From NCBI RefSeq assembly GCF_905475345.1, contig NC_066601.1, positions 489,501-553,500 on the forward strand: a DNA stretch of 64,000 nucleotides, read 5' to 3'. The notes beneath the pieces are model-generated. The model did not search any database and was not told where the DNA came from. It saw nothing but the letters and a program-made list of their open reading frames with translations. This document shows positions 30,123 through 42,950 of the stretch, piece by piece (positions within the stretch are counted from its first letter, which is position 1; each line of letters opens with the position of its first letter). This DNA is from Vespula vulgaris (taxonomy: Eukaryota > Arthropoda > Insecta > Hymenoptera > Vespidae). The translations under genes and the position numbers were made by a program.

Positions 30123-33100
30123 AGTTCAGTTATATATCTCTTGCAACTAAGTGAAAGATTCTTAGTGCATCTGTATTTTGTAAGAAAAAAGATACGTGCA
30201 TACATATATTTATATGTACGCGTGCGTGTGTGTATCAATCACAATTTACTTCTTGACTGAATAACAATCATCTGCCGATAAAACGTTCGTTAATGCTGTG
30301 AGATTAAATATCTCTTAGCAAAATGTATACTTTTTAACACGTAACAATATAAACCGCCCAGTATTCAGGAATGAAAAGTGCAAGAAATCTTGTGACACTG
30401 TTGCAAAAGCTTTTAGGTCTACAATTGTCTTGCATTTCTACACTTCATCTCAAATTGGAAAAGGAAGACAGGGTTTTTTAACTTGTGAAAATAATGGAGT
30501 AGCAGTGTCCTTTTGCTTAACCTGGAAACTGTGTGTTTTTTAATATCCTTCATCTCTAAAAAATTTTCACAAAATTTTTTCATTTCATTATTGTAAGATA
30601 ATATGCGCCATGTCTTTTCATGGCTCTTTAAAAGTGTGTAACTAAATATCTAAGTTATTAAATAAGTACTACCTGACACATGTTGATGTGGATCTCCTAA
30701 ATGTCTAAAATCTAACTTAATTATTTCATTTAACCATATAATTGATGTAAAGAGAAATATTCGATATAGTTTCTTTTTGTTTGTATTGTAAAATGTGTCG
30801 GTTGTATTATAAAGCAATGCATCTTTCTCTCTCTTGTGTGTCTGTAAAAAGTATTCGATTAATAAGAATGATTCTGGAAAGTATGGAACATGTAACAAAA
30901 CTGCGTAATACAAAATATAAGACATGCTGTGAGTTTGTATATTTGTTTAAGTTGATGATCACAAACTCGTAACTAAATTTACTAAGATATTACGTTTTTC
31001 TTCTCATAAAATACATATTGATCAAGCCATGGAAGCATTATAACTTAAAGATTTTTTTCAAATAGTTCTATTTCTTCATACCTTTTCTTTCTTTTTCTTT
31101 TCTTTTTTGCAAAAAATCTTATTAACATATATAATATCATTTCAATCTATTTCTTGTATATAGTATAAAATCTTATTATACTTTACATGTTTTTTACATT
31201 ATATAAGCTTTCACATGTAATTATAACAAATACATTTAAAAAAGCTGTAATATTCATGAAATCTTGAATTGCTCTCTTTCTTAATAATAAAATAAAAATA
31301 TCTCACGCATCATAAATGAATAGTTGTGATAATTCCTAAAATGCAACTTATGCAATATATCTATTTTTTATTTCAAGTCTATCAGTTTGTAAAGAATTTA
31401 TAACAAAAAAAGAAATTTTGGTGTATATTGATATTAAATATTTAAATATAAGTCTGTATAACTATTACACATCAAATTCAAATTAATTTAATTTGATAAA
31501 ATTTATAGAATAATATTGATAATACAGTAAAATTGCAAAGAATCTATCAATTTCTTTAGTTTACTTAATGAATTTGTTAGTTGAAGCATTTTTTAAAAAA
31601 TACTTCAAGTATAAAAAAGCGTCAACATTTCAAAAAGAACATATTTATATATTTACATGTAGATCATGGCTTATCATAAATCTTCTACATTCTTACATTC
31701 AACATATTTGTGATAGAAAATAATGTGATGAGGATTGAACTAAGTATGTTCTTAGCTTCTGATAAGTTAAAGAATTTATAACATATATTATCCCGATAGC
31801 CACGCACATATATTTCAAATACTTTTAAATATTCTATTAAACAAAAAAAGGTGTCATTTTATAAAAAATCATACACATCACATAATAATTATCAATAAGA
31901 ATTAAAAACAAAATAATCGAATGTAACTTATATGCAAACATAAATAAAAAAACATTTACATCTTATTTTTATTATCGAAGTTGCATAAATAACATATCTA
32001 TGTTATGACGTATATTTCAAATATCTACATATACAAATTGGAGTGTCGAACTATTGTAATCAATCGCTTAAGCTGTAGAATTATTTGTTTAGAAAGCTAA
32101 TTGAGACTGTATAAATATCTGAGACACATTTTACATAATTTTATCGATCTTCATAAAAACATTAGAATTCATCTTGTATTATTAAATTTATATCTTACTA
32201 AAATGTTTGTGTATTTATCATTATTAAGGTGTATAGAGTTTCTGAGCAAAAATAAATAAAGTCTTTTCATTTTAATATGCTTACTATCATAAACTTATAA
32301 TCCTCTTAGAATTATAATAATCACCTTTCATCTTATTATTACTAAATTGTACAAAACAATTTATATACATTTCAAAAAATAAAAGTAAAGAGAAATTTAA
32401 AGAATTTTTTTCTTTTTATTACATAATTTGTTATGTTGGACATATGAACAAAAATATATAATAATAAGAGATTTAATTCTACTCTATTTTTTTAATATAA
32501 TTTTACGATCGAATCAAAGTAACGTGTATTATCAATATTTATTCTTCATACTCGCATATAGTTTTTATATTGTATATAAATACTTATATACTATTGTGTA
32601 CTTGTGTCCAAATTGTCAGACTATTATATTGACATTTTCTTGTATGTATTATCTTTCTTTCTTTTTTTTAACCTTTTCTCAAACAACACTATATTCAAAT
32701 TATATTTTCTATTAAACTTATTCAATTCTTAAGACTGTTTATTATCTTCTGCTCAAAGCGTGCGTGACTTCAGCGACAGGTATGGACAAAATATGAACTA
32801 CGAATACGAGCGGGGAACGCTGTCCCCGCCATACGTCTATTGTATCGGTGTATAAACTTGTGATTATTCCCCTCTCCGCGTACATAACAATTGGTTTTGT
32901 AGGTAGAGTAAGTAGTGTTAGTAAACTGTGAACTCACACTTTTCAGCCTCTTATATATATATATTTTCTTGATAGCCCATGCATTTAACAGTGATCCGTG
33001 CTAGATACGACGTCGATACGCATTTGTTTCACGATAAATGCATAGAAAATAATAAATACAATATAATTAACACATATAAGAACTAGTGTATAAATTTGCG

Positions 33101-34525
33101 ACAAAAATAAGATTTTGTCCAATGTTTTCTTATTGAGTACTTATATTATTTTAATACAAATTAAAACATGAGTTTATTTCCACACTACCTATGAGGTAGA
33201 ACTCCCAACGCTTTTTTTCTTTTACGAGTTTCCTCTGTATGACTAGTCTTCTCTATACTGCTTCAACTATGTATTTCCCCTGTATGACTAGTTCACTCTA
33301 TATTACTACTGATAACAATAATAATATAATATAATATAATAATAATAATAATGTACTTAAATATAATTTATATATATTTAAACAAAAAAAAATGTTTCAT
33401 ACTTGTCACCATAGGTCATTTGTATAAGACGTATTTATCGATAGGCGATCATGTTTCTAGTTATTAAGTTATTAAGGACACGATTTGTTGAGAATTCGTA
33501 TGATAAATCATGACATAAAATGACACATTATTCCTTATTTTGTTATCATAAATTACCATCATCATGCGTCATGATGTACATATTATAAATATAATCTTCT
33601 ATTTGTTCTTATTACTATATTATTATATTACATACTATTGTTATTATACTAATAGCGGTAATAATAATACGAAGTGAACTCCTACAAAGGAAACCATAAC
33701 AAAATAACGCCAATAGAAAAATCTCGTAGGTAATGTGGAGACGAACTCGTGTTTTGATCTTTATTAAAAATAATATATGATATATATATTCACTAATTAT
33801 TAATTTTGAAAAAATAATCGACAAATGTGTATACTTTGTATGCATTTGTCTTCAAATAAAATTATACTGTTGCTGTATTCTATCTAGCATGTATCACTGC
33901 ATTTACGTTAATCATCAGTAGAGGAAATAAATATAAGAGATTGAATAATAACACCTTACTATATTATCAAGTAAGGAAAAGAGGAATAAATTAATTCATT
34001 ATTTTTGTTTACGTCGATACAATAAAAAAAAAAAAATCAGAATCTTTTAGCCTCGATTTCTGAATTACAAATCTAGACTAGAATTACTAATGTGCTACAC
34101 ATTACTTATAGAATGCCTATCTTTTTAGTCTATAAAATCTTAAACTACAATCTTGAACTACAAATTGTTCAAAAATTGAAAAATATTTAAAAAATTCAGA
34201 TCCATTGACATGAACGATTAGACATGTACTTCCTTATTTTTATTATAGTTTGTCCAAAGCTCATTAAAATCATCGAGTGAGTTACTGAAGTTTCTAAATG
34301 CGAGCGTCGTAAAACGCATTCTTTACGTTTGGAAACGTTTACAAAATCTGATATCGCTATTTACAGACACGACACACTAAGCAGCAATCTCTACTTTACG
34401 GGCATACATATGCAAGCGTGATATGAAAATCAGTAGTGGGGGTACAAGCTTCTTCTTTTTTGTTGCAAATTTCGAGAGGCGCCACAGTACTAAACTTTTT
34501 TTTGCGAAAAATATCGAAAACATCG
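30123..34525. other. Intergenic region after USP34
   Basis: Non-coding AT-rich DNA with no exon that I can recognise on either strand. Visible features are a GC-richer island at about 32755-32900 containing a perfect 7-bp hairpin (GCGGGGA, loop ACGCTG, TCCCCGC, 32810-32829), and a tandem duplication of CTGTATGACTAGT at about 33234 and 33280. There is also an ATA/AAT run near 33320-33350 and a slightly GC-richer stretch at 34250-34500. An alternative longer USP34 3' UTR or a non-coding RNA cannot be excluded. Confidence 0.45.
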
Positions 34526-34848
34526 TTTACGCCAGCGATATTAATAGATGTCATTTTTAACCCATTTTGATGAAGAAGGTCTTATTTTAAAAACGAAGGT
34601 TTAATCCACCGATCCTACTTTTCGAATTTTTGGAAAAGTTTTATATTTTTGAATAAACTCTTCTTGAATTATTATATCTTATTTTTGAAAAAATACAATT
34701 TCTTAACACGATTTTTTCCCAAGAAAATGAAGCTTTTTTAAAAATTTGGAAAGGAGGACCGGTGGATTAAATCTTCGTCTTTAAAATCTTGTATATCAAA
34801 ATCGGTTAAAAATTATATCTGTTCTTATAGCTGGCGTAAATTATTATA
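34526..34848. repeat. Imperfect 323-bp inverted repeat (palindromic MITE-like element)
   Basis: The left arm starts TTTACGCCAGC at 34526 and the right arm ends GCTGGCGTAAA at 34848. Reverse-complementing the right half aligns it along nearly its whole length with the left half. Shared blocks include TTTTTAACC followed by ATTTTGAT, and GGTTTAATCCACCG against GATTTAATCCACCGG. The axis lies near 34687. There is no reading frame inside. It looks like a foldback or MITE-type element, but no clear target duplication is visible. Confidence 0.65.
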
Positions 34849-35629
34849 AAGCCAAGAGTGACTGACTTAAGTAAACTTTAAATCAAAGTCCTTTTTATCT
34901 TAGTCTCTCATCAAATCTTATTTATCATTTTCTTCTCCATATCATCACATACAAGTCTTTAGCATCTCTTTTTTATATATTAATATAAAATTTAATTTAC
35001 AGTATTCGTATAATCTTTTATTTTACTTTAATGTTCTATTATATACAAATTTCTGCAAATTTGTTTAATTTATTGAGATACTTTTGTTACTAATTTCTAA
35101 GCATAAATATGTATGTAATCATTATTAAAAATATCGATTAAATCATATCACATCATCATGGCTATATAATTTTTTATCCTGTCACAGGTTTAATTTTGAT
35201 CATTATTCGTGGTCATTGGTTAAATTTAATCTAGATTGAAGTTCTGCAAGAAAAAACACTATCTTTCAATTTTTTGAATTGGAATGATATATGATTAATT
35301 GAAAAATTAACGATTGAAAGATTGATTCAAATCAATTATAAATTTGAATGATAACCGATAATGCCATCAGAATCAAATACTTTCAATTTCACAAATATCC
35401 AAACGTATCTGCGCATATTTATGCTAATAACCTCTTTATGAATTAATTTATTCAGCTATAAGTTATTCATTAATAATTTATTGCAAGTATTTACATAAAA
35501 CGTATTTTATTTCTTATTTATCTTAATATTGCCTATACATTAAAAAAAATCTTGTGTATATATATATATATATAATATTAGGAAAATTGTAATAACAGTA
35601 AATAAACGTGGTCTTTTCAATTTATTATT
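34849..35629. other. Intergenic region 3' of SRP14
   Basis: AT-rich non-coding stretch with a short TA run near 35559-35575. An AATAAA hexamer on the minus strand (35621-35626), only a few bases beyond the SRP14 stop, is the likely SRP14 polyadenylation signal. Nothing else is recognised. Confidence 0.5.
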
Positions 35630-36411
35630 TTAATGAACTTTAGGTTTTGCTGATTTTACTTTTTTTAACTTTTTCAGGCCATTTATATTTGTTTTTAAAA
35701 GATTCCAATATGCCTGCTGGAACTTATTAACGTCTTTGGAATGTATCTAAAATCCAAGAAAGTTTTCTTTACAGAGATTAAATTTATTATCTATATTTAT
35801 ATAATTTTAGAATTATACATACAATGGTCGAAATTTTTTTGCTGCGGAAGGTAGCTCGCACAAGACAAAGAAATTCACTTGGTGTTGATAATGGTGGTCT
35901 GCCCTTTCTAGGTACAGGTTTATTGTGTCCATTAACTATGACACAAAAATTATCAATTAAACAAGATGTATTTTGACATTATTTATGATATATAAGATAT
36001 TATATACGTAATAAATATTTTATATATACACACAAAAAGTTTTTACAAATAAATCTTTATTAAATGTCTAACTATATCATTTCATTTTTGTTAACATTGA
36101 TTTTAAAATATTGTCTACATGTAAAAAGTTATTTAAATGAAAATTAAACCAATCAAAAACAATTTGTTTGAAAGATAGTAATTATAGTGAAGAAAAGTAG
36201 ATTATATTATTAAGAAAAATAAAATAAATTTACCTTTAAAAATACTTACACCTTTTAATAGTGAGCATTACAGAGCCAGATAACCTTGATTTATCAAACA
36301 ACCTTGTGAGCTCCACTAAGAACTGAAAAATTATATTTACTTTTCTAATATTTATAACAAATAATTTAGATTTATTTAAGAAATTACCGTGTCATTTTCC
36401 AAAAAAACCAT
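35630..36411 (-). CDS. Srp14: Signal recognition particle 14 kDa protein (SRP14)
   Basis: Alu-domain subunit of the signal recognition particle. With SRP9 it binds the 5' domain of 7SL RNA and slows elongation while ribosomes are targeted to the ER. Four small exons: 36388-36411, 36250-36322, 35823-35935 and 35630-35746. They join in phases 0, 1 and 0 to give 108 residues. The protein starts MVFLENDTFLVELTRLFDKS and continues with SGSVMLTIKR. The hallmark NKPVPRKG follows, then CLVRATFRSKKIST, and the C-terminal helix VNKFQQAYWNLL ends in a lysine-rich tail. Length and motif order match SRP14 of other animals without the alanine-rich primate tail. The longest exon is only 117 nt, so the gene is easy to miss. 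Its start is head-to-head with ERdj5, 0.87 kb away. Confidence 0.93.
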
Positions 36412-37282
36412 TTTGATTGTACAACCATATGCCTGTAGAATATGTCAAACCAGAGTTATTATCTATAGGTTATAATCTGTGTCATTTACATGTATCACAT
36501 ATTTCGGTTCACAGACCTATACTGCAAACCTAAAATAAATATATTATAGAGAAGTATCCTTCAATAAAAACTTTTGGTGGGAATTTTAAATCAAAGATCT
36601 TTAAAATTATTTCTATTTTCATTTTTTTTGCAATAAATTTTTTTGCGTTAATTTCATCAAATAACTTTGAAATTATGAATAGAATTATTAAATAATTTAG
36701 TAAATAAAATAATGCATAAAGGTACTACTTGCAATAAATCGAATATAGTTAATTGATCATAAAATGTTATTTTTGTTTAAAAGTAATTAATTTTAGAAAT
36801 TAAAAACATAGATTTAATTTGTTAATAGCACATTTATAAGAATGTCCCTACTTTTAAAAATATTTCAGCTTCTCTGCTTTTTGAAGGTTAGATTACTTTC
36901 AGTTGTATACATGTTACAGACTTCGTAGATCTACATCACTTTGTATTAGTGAGGATATCATAAGAATCTCCAAATATGGCAAAAAGGATATGATTTCATT
37001 TGGATATCTATTTGAAAAGTTTTACAGAGAAATTAATGTTAATTATATTTTGTACTAGCTTTTTTGTTTGTAAACCTTTACATATCTAGTAAAAAATGTA
37101 TGTATATTTATATATTTACTTATAATATTATGAAAATATATAATTTCTTTTAAACAAAGTTACACTCATATAAACTTATCAATTGTCAAACTATCTTGTA
37201 TTTATTAAATCTAATTTTAATATGGAATTATTTACTAAATAATTTTTTATTATAATTAATTTTGTTTATAAATATTTTCTAG
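36412..37282. promoter_or_regulatory. Divergent intergenic region SRP14 / ERdj5
   Basis: The 870 bp between two head-to-head genes whose products both act in ER protein biogenesis. It should hold both promoters and the ERdj5 leader. The sequence ATGTATGT at 37096-37103 offers an AT followed by a GTATGT donor that could supply the first two bases of a split ERdj5 start codon. No conserved regulatory motif is recognised. Confidence 0.45.
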
Positions 37283-40200
37283 GTTTAAATATGTAATAAT
37301 TTTTTTAATAATAATTACTCTAATATTGGCTGAAGATTATTATGATCTTCTTGGAATAAGTAGGGTTGCGGATCAAAGAGAAATCCGAAAGGCTTTCAAA
37401 ACAATTGCAGTTACTCAACATCCTGATAAAAATAAAGTAAACTAACAATTTTTCATTAGGAAGATTATAATTATATTACAAGATATACAATAAGATATTA
37501 TTATTATATTTTAGGATGATCCAAAAGCACACGAAAAGTTTATTAGATTAACAACAGCTTATGAAGTATTAAAAGATCCAGAATTAAGAAAAAAATATGA
37601 TCTTTATGGAGAAAAAGGACTTGAGAATATCAATACAAGGCCAAATTATCATTCTTGGAATTATTATAAATACAATTTTGGAATTTATGATGATGATCCA
37701 CAAGTTGTGACTCTTAACAAAAACGATTATTGTAAGTCATAAAATATATTTGAATTTTATATATATCTGTAGTATAGATATTACTTTAACACTAATCGTA
37801 CCAGATCCGGTCAAATGACCAGTTCAACATTTAATTATGAATTGTACATTTATTGTTATGTCTTCCGTTCATCATCAACTCTCTGTAAATTCTTAATTTT
37901 AGAGATTAATTCTCTGATTAATCAATTTCTCACTTTTGTTTTTTTTTTACTTTTTTTTTCTATTGAGAAAAATTCATTGCCTGACTTGCTTACCATGACC
38001 GGTCATTTGTATTATTCTATAAATTTTTTCTGGGATCTTATCTCTGAACTTAAATATCATAACTATAGATAGTTGCATAAATCTTGACACAATATTTCTC
38101 CAATTTAATAAAAAAACATAGTGAAGCAAACGTCTAAAAATCAACAAATTTATTCTAATTTCACATGTATGGAACAGATTTATTAAGAATAGTCAAAATA
38201 GTTACAAACCCGATTCGAACTTGACTATTGATGAGCAACTATTCTTTATAAAAATGAGATATAAATTTACACAATATGTACCAAGTAAGCCTGATAAATT
38301 TGGCATCAGTTTTTGGCTCGGATGCCAACAGTAAATACATTATAAATGATTTTCCATATTTGGGAAAAGAAGAAACCCGATCATTGTCAATACTACTTGA
38401 TGAATTTGTTGATATTGGAGACATGTTACAACGGACAATTTTTTCATGAACGCATCATTGATAACAAAATTATTGGCAAAACGAACATTACTTGGGACTA
38501 TATAAAGTAACAGAAAAGAATTGTCCAAGCTGATGAAATCAGCAAAAGACAAAATGGAATGTTTCTTAACAGTACTTTATAAATCAAATAATTGTACTCT
38601 AACAATTTGTAAATCCAAATCAGGTAAAAAAGTTGCAATACTAAGTTTGAAGCATAAAAGTGTAAAAATCAATAACAACAGAAAGCGAATACCTGAAACA
38701 GTTGCGTATTATAATAAAATCAAATTCGGCATCGATATCACCGATCAAATAGCAAGCAAGTACAGTGTCAAATCAAAATCTTATAAATACCCTGTGCAAA
38801 TTTTTTTTAATATCCTTGATTTGAGCATTATCAATACATGGATCCTTTATAATCAAACAAGTGGACAAAATATATCTAGACAACAATTTTTATTAAATAA
38901 GAGAAAAGCTTGTCGAAGATCATCACGAATTTCTCCAAAAAGAAAAGGAAAACATATAAGGAACATCAAGTGGCCAATGTAATATTTCGCATTTGCGAAA
39001 AACATGCCACATACAATTGTGCAAGGAATATAAATCTTGTATGATCTGTAAAAGATGTGGTAAATGTATGAAGGAGAATCCTATCATCTATAAATAGTGC
39101 AATTAAAAGATTAAAACCATCTTTCATTTATTTCTAAGTAAAGTAAAGACTACCCCTATGATCTTCTGTTTGTTATTTATGATACATATAAAAATGAAAA
39201 TATATGAGTGACTATTTTATTATTATTTAAAAGTTACGTTATATGCATTACTTCTTAGAATAAATTGATAATTCCAGCTGAAAAAAACATTTATTCTGTA
39301 ACCGGTCATTCCTAAACCGGTCATGTGTAAGAATAGGTATATATGAAATGCTGGTATGGTTAGTGTTAATAAAATGAAGATTCTTATCATTTTTTTAATT
39401 TTGTACAGTTGAAAATGTATTGAATTCGGATAAAATGTGGTTGGTGAATTTTTATTCGCCGATGTGTAGCTTTTGCCATCATTTAGCACCAATGTGGCGA
39501 AAGATAGCTGAAGAACTTGAAGGAGTTATAAAAGTAGGAGCAGTTAATTGCGAAGATGATTTTCAACTTTGTCATCAAATTGGAATAGCAGCTTATCCTT
39601 CTTTATTTTATATTGCAAAGGTACTTATTTTACGTTATATTTAAACTAGTTATAATTTAATTTTTGCATTACGTTTATAGTGCTAAAATATATTATAATT
39701 CCAGAACTCAACAAATGGGAAATTATATACAGGAGAAAGAACGCACGAAGCAATAATAGATTTTGTATTAAATAAGTTGGATATTAATATTCCTGAGATA
39801 AGTTCATCAGATTGGAAACTTTTTATAAAAGATAATGAACTTATTAAAAAACCCACACTTGTATTTACTTACAAAAATAACAAAGAATGTTTGACATCTA
39901 ACGATCTTCTTAAAGTTGGTGCTATTTTTGTAAGTACATTTAATATAAAATAATTAATATATGTTAATTATAATTAATAATATATATCATTTAATGCATA
40001 GTAATATATATTATGATTATTACAGGATAAAACATTAAATATTCGACTACTTCGTTGCAAGAAAAATGAATGCAATGATATTTCTGATAACACTTGTGCG
40101 ATTCTTTTGCCAATAAAAAATGAAAAAACCTGGCTACCAATATTATTTGAGAATGTAGATAATATAAAAGATTTAGTAGAAAAAGTTTTAGAACAATTAC

Positions 40201-42178
40201 CGGAACCAAAGAGTCTTAGTGACGATGAATTTGAGGTAATAAAATGTTACTTCATAATATGATTTATAAAAAACAAATTCATATTCAATATAATTTTATG
40301 TAATAAATCTTTAATTTCAATTTATGTATAGGAAATAAGAAGACATCTTAGAAAAAAGCCAGGGATGGGTTGGCTCATATGTTTTTATATAGGACATTCA
40401 ACTGAATTAGATTTAATATTAAAGAAACTTCCTAATATTATTAATACTATTAATCTAGGTATCATTCCACATACATCTATTATTTTATATTTCATATCTC
40501 AATTCAATATTTTTCAACTGATTTAAGATTTATTTCGTATTTATAAATCATAGGTAAAATTAATTGTGGAAAGTATGGACATTTTTGCAATATATTAAAT
40601 ATAAACCGGTATCCAATGTGGGGTGTTCTTAAGTCTGGAGGAGCATTTGAATTAAGTCATGGAAAAAATACTATTCACGATATCGCGAAATTTACTACAA
40701 GTAGTATTAAAGCTGAAAATCTATGGGCTTTATCTGCCGATAAAGTATTATCTATATTACAGAGAAATAATGGTAAATTATATTTAAAATTAAACAGGAA
40801 TAGAATGCATATTTATACTTCTATTCTTTTAATCTTTTATCTTTTTATTTTAGTTAAAGAAGTTTGGTTTCTTGATTGGTATGCACCATGGTGTCCTCCA
40901 TGTATGCAGTTTTTATCAGAACTTCGTAAGGCATCTATGCAATTCAATACATCAGTAGTACATTTTGGTACGATTGATTGCACTGTACATTCTACAATTT
41001 GTCGACAATACAACATACGTTCTTATCCAACTGCGATGCTTATAAATGGAAGTAAAACATATCAATTTACAGCACAAAAAACATCAGCTAATATAATACA
41101 ATTTATAAATGACATACAAAATCCATCAGGTAATTAAGAGGTATAAAACTTATAATATATTATGTAATTGAATATCCACATCTTTAATTTAATTATTTTT
41201 ATATAGTTATACAAATATCTGCTAAGAATTTTCATCAATATCTTGACAAAGAAAAAGATAAGACATTATGGGTAATTGATTATTTTGTTGGATGGTGTGC
41301 ACCTTGTCAACATTTAGCATCAGAATGGACTGCTGTTGCTAAAGTCTTGCGTATTCTACCTTTTGTAAAAATAGGCAGTATTGATTGTGAGTTAGAAAAT
41401 GCTTTATGCAGGTCACAAGAAGTTGGAAGCTATCCTACTATACGATTGTATCCAAGAGAACGCAAACATTTGAATAAAGCAATGTAAGTGTAAGCAACAG
41501 CATTCTGATATATTATAATATATTCATTTTGTATTTTAAAAATTATAATCAACGGTAACAAATAATAAATATCTTAATTTTAGAAAATACGATGGATCAC
41601 ATAACATGTTGCACATATTAAAATGGATATCTAAATATTTTCCAACAAAGGTGTATGATTTAGATCCAACCAGTTTACGAAAAAAAGTTTTTTCTGGAAA
41701 GAATGTGTGGCTTGTAGATTTTTTTGCACCTTGGTGTGATCATTGTCAAACATTAGATCCACATATTTCAATTGCTGCACAGGTATTGATATATCATTAC
41801 GTTTGTGCATATAATATTATATTATATTATTATTTTGTATCCTATTGTTTATTAATTATTATTTCAAAAATTATGAAATATATTTATTTCAATAAATATG
41901 AAATATGGATATGAAGGCTAATTTTCAAAAATGTATTTTTGTTCCAGTTATTTAACAACAGGGTATATTTTGGACGACTTAATTGCAATCTTTATCCGAC
42001 ACAGTGTTCACAAGCAGCCGTGAAAGCGTATCCGACATTAATTATTTACGATCGAAAGTATGACATAAAGGATATTGACAAGGGTTTTAAAATTACGGCA
42101 ATATCATCTGAAATGATAAAAGAAAAAGTATTAAATTTTTTAAATTCTAACAATAAAAATAAACATGATGAATTATAA
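37283..42178 (+). CDS. DnaJ/thioredoxin ER reductase ERdj5 (DNAJC10)
   Basis: ER-lumen co-chaperone that binds BiP through its J domain and reduces disulfides during folding and ER-associated degradation. Exons: 37283-37436, 37515-37731, 39409-39620, 39705-39929, 40026-40235, 40332-40458, 40554-40772, 40854-41129, 41207-41483, 41584-41782 and 41948-42178. They give about 782 residues if an upstream exon supplies AT of the start codon. A hydrophobic signal peptide ([16 protein letters not shown]) precedes the J domain, which starts EDYYDLLGI and has HPD at 47-49. Four thioredoxin active sites are visible: CSFC 144-147, CPPC 469-472, CAPC 578-581 and CDHC 691-694. The regions between the first and second of these are redox-inactive thioredoxin folds. 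The C-terminus KHDEL is a KDEL-type retrieval signal. The second intron is 1,677 nt only because it carries a piggyBac insertion; the others are about 80 to 170 nt. The first exon is not established. Confidence 0.92.
37790..39365 (+). mobile_element. Degenerate piggyBac transposon with TTAA duplications
   Basis: A 1,576-bp insertion in an ERdj5 intron with TTAA on both sides (37786-37789 and 39366-39369). The left end reads CACTAATCGTACCAG. The right end in reverse complement reads CACTAACCATACCAG, a matching terminal inverted repeat of about 15 bp. Subterminal ACCGGTCA or CCGGTCA motifs recur near both ends (about 37809, 37998, 39300 and 39317). Inside is a plus-strand transposase relic (separate entry). 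The total length is below the usual 2.3-2.5 kb, so the 5' part of the transposase has been deleted. Removing it leaves a 101-nt intron, like its neighbours. Confidence 0.88.
38215..39097 (+). pseudogene. piggyBac transposase remnant (DDE_Tnp_1_7)
   Basis: Decayed transposase inside the 37790-39365 element. The first recognisable part, from about 38220, reads [16 protein letters not shown] and PSKPDKFGI, broken by stops and frameshifts before 38520. The reading frame 38521-38982 (153 residues) is the C-terminal part of the catalytic core: [20 protein letters not shown] carries the last conserved aspartate region of piggyBac transposases, followed by a conserved [12 protein letters not shown]. 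After a stop, a cysteine-rich tail ([16 protein letters not shown]) resembles the C-terminal zinc-binding domain. The N-terminal part is missing. Not expected to be active. Confidence 0.85.
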
Positions 42179-42899
42179 CGATAAATAATGTATACAACAT
42201 AAACAATGCGTAATTGATAAAAAATTAAGTTATATCAAGATAAATCGACAAAAAGTGTATAGTTTTTTAAATAACAATAATATTTTCAATCATTGTAAAC
42301 CATCGTAAGCAATATATATACGTATATATAGTATATGTTTTTATATGTATATATTTAATATGGGTATTTTATAATTGTATACATGTATATGTGTATATAA
42401 TTTAATTTTTACTGCACTATTTACAGTGCAATCCAACTTCCTTGTATATGAAATACTCGTATATTTTACACACACACGCATACACACGTGCGCGCGCGTG
42501 TGTATTTGATATATATCTTTACTGTGATATATCTTAAATTGTTTTTACAGAAATATATACTGCATATTATATTAGTCTTTTCTTTCGTAAATAATGTTTT
42601 ATTAATTTTATTATACAGGTTATATGTTGTGATAGATAATACAATCAAAAACAAAGTATCTCTTCACAAAGAAACGAATCAAAAATATAGAATAAATGTT
42701 TTTTCAAAAAATTATAATAACGAATACGTTACTACATAGCTCTACTAATATTGATTATTATAATTTAATATTAGGAATAGTTCATGTTTTACCAAAATGA
42801 AATCTATTGACATAATTGGAAATTTATAAGATAAAGGAAACAGGAGAAAAAATATTTGTTAATGAAAGCAAACAATAATTTTGTCAATATATAAATGTA

Positions 42900-42902
<3 letters not shown>

Positions 42903-42949
<47 letters not shown>
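42903..42949. repeat. (TA)n microsatellite
   Basis: A pure alternating AT run of about 47 nt in the intergenic region 3' of ERdj5. Confidence 0.9.

Positions 42950-42950
<1 letters not shown>

Noticed and set aside
32428..32715. 95-codon plus-strand hydrophobic frame
   Set aside because: Composition follows AT-rich DNA (Y, I, F, L), with no start context, splice sites or known motif.
37815..38072. Plus-strand 85-codon reading frame near the start of the piggyBac element
   Set aside because: No similarity to a transposase N-terminus is visible; AT-rich hydrophobic chance frame.
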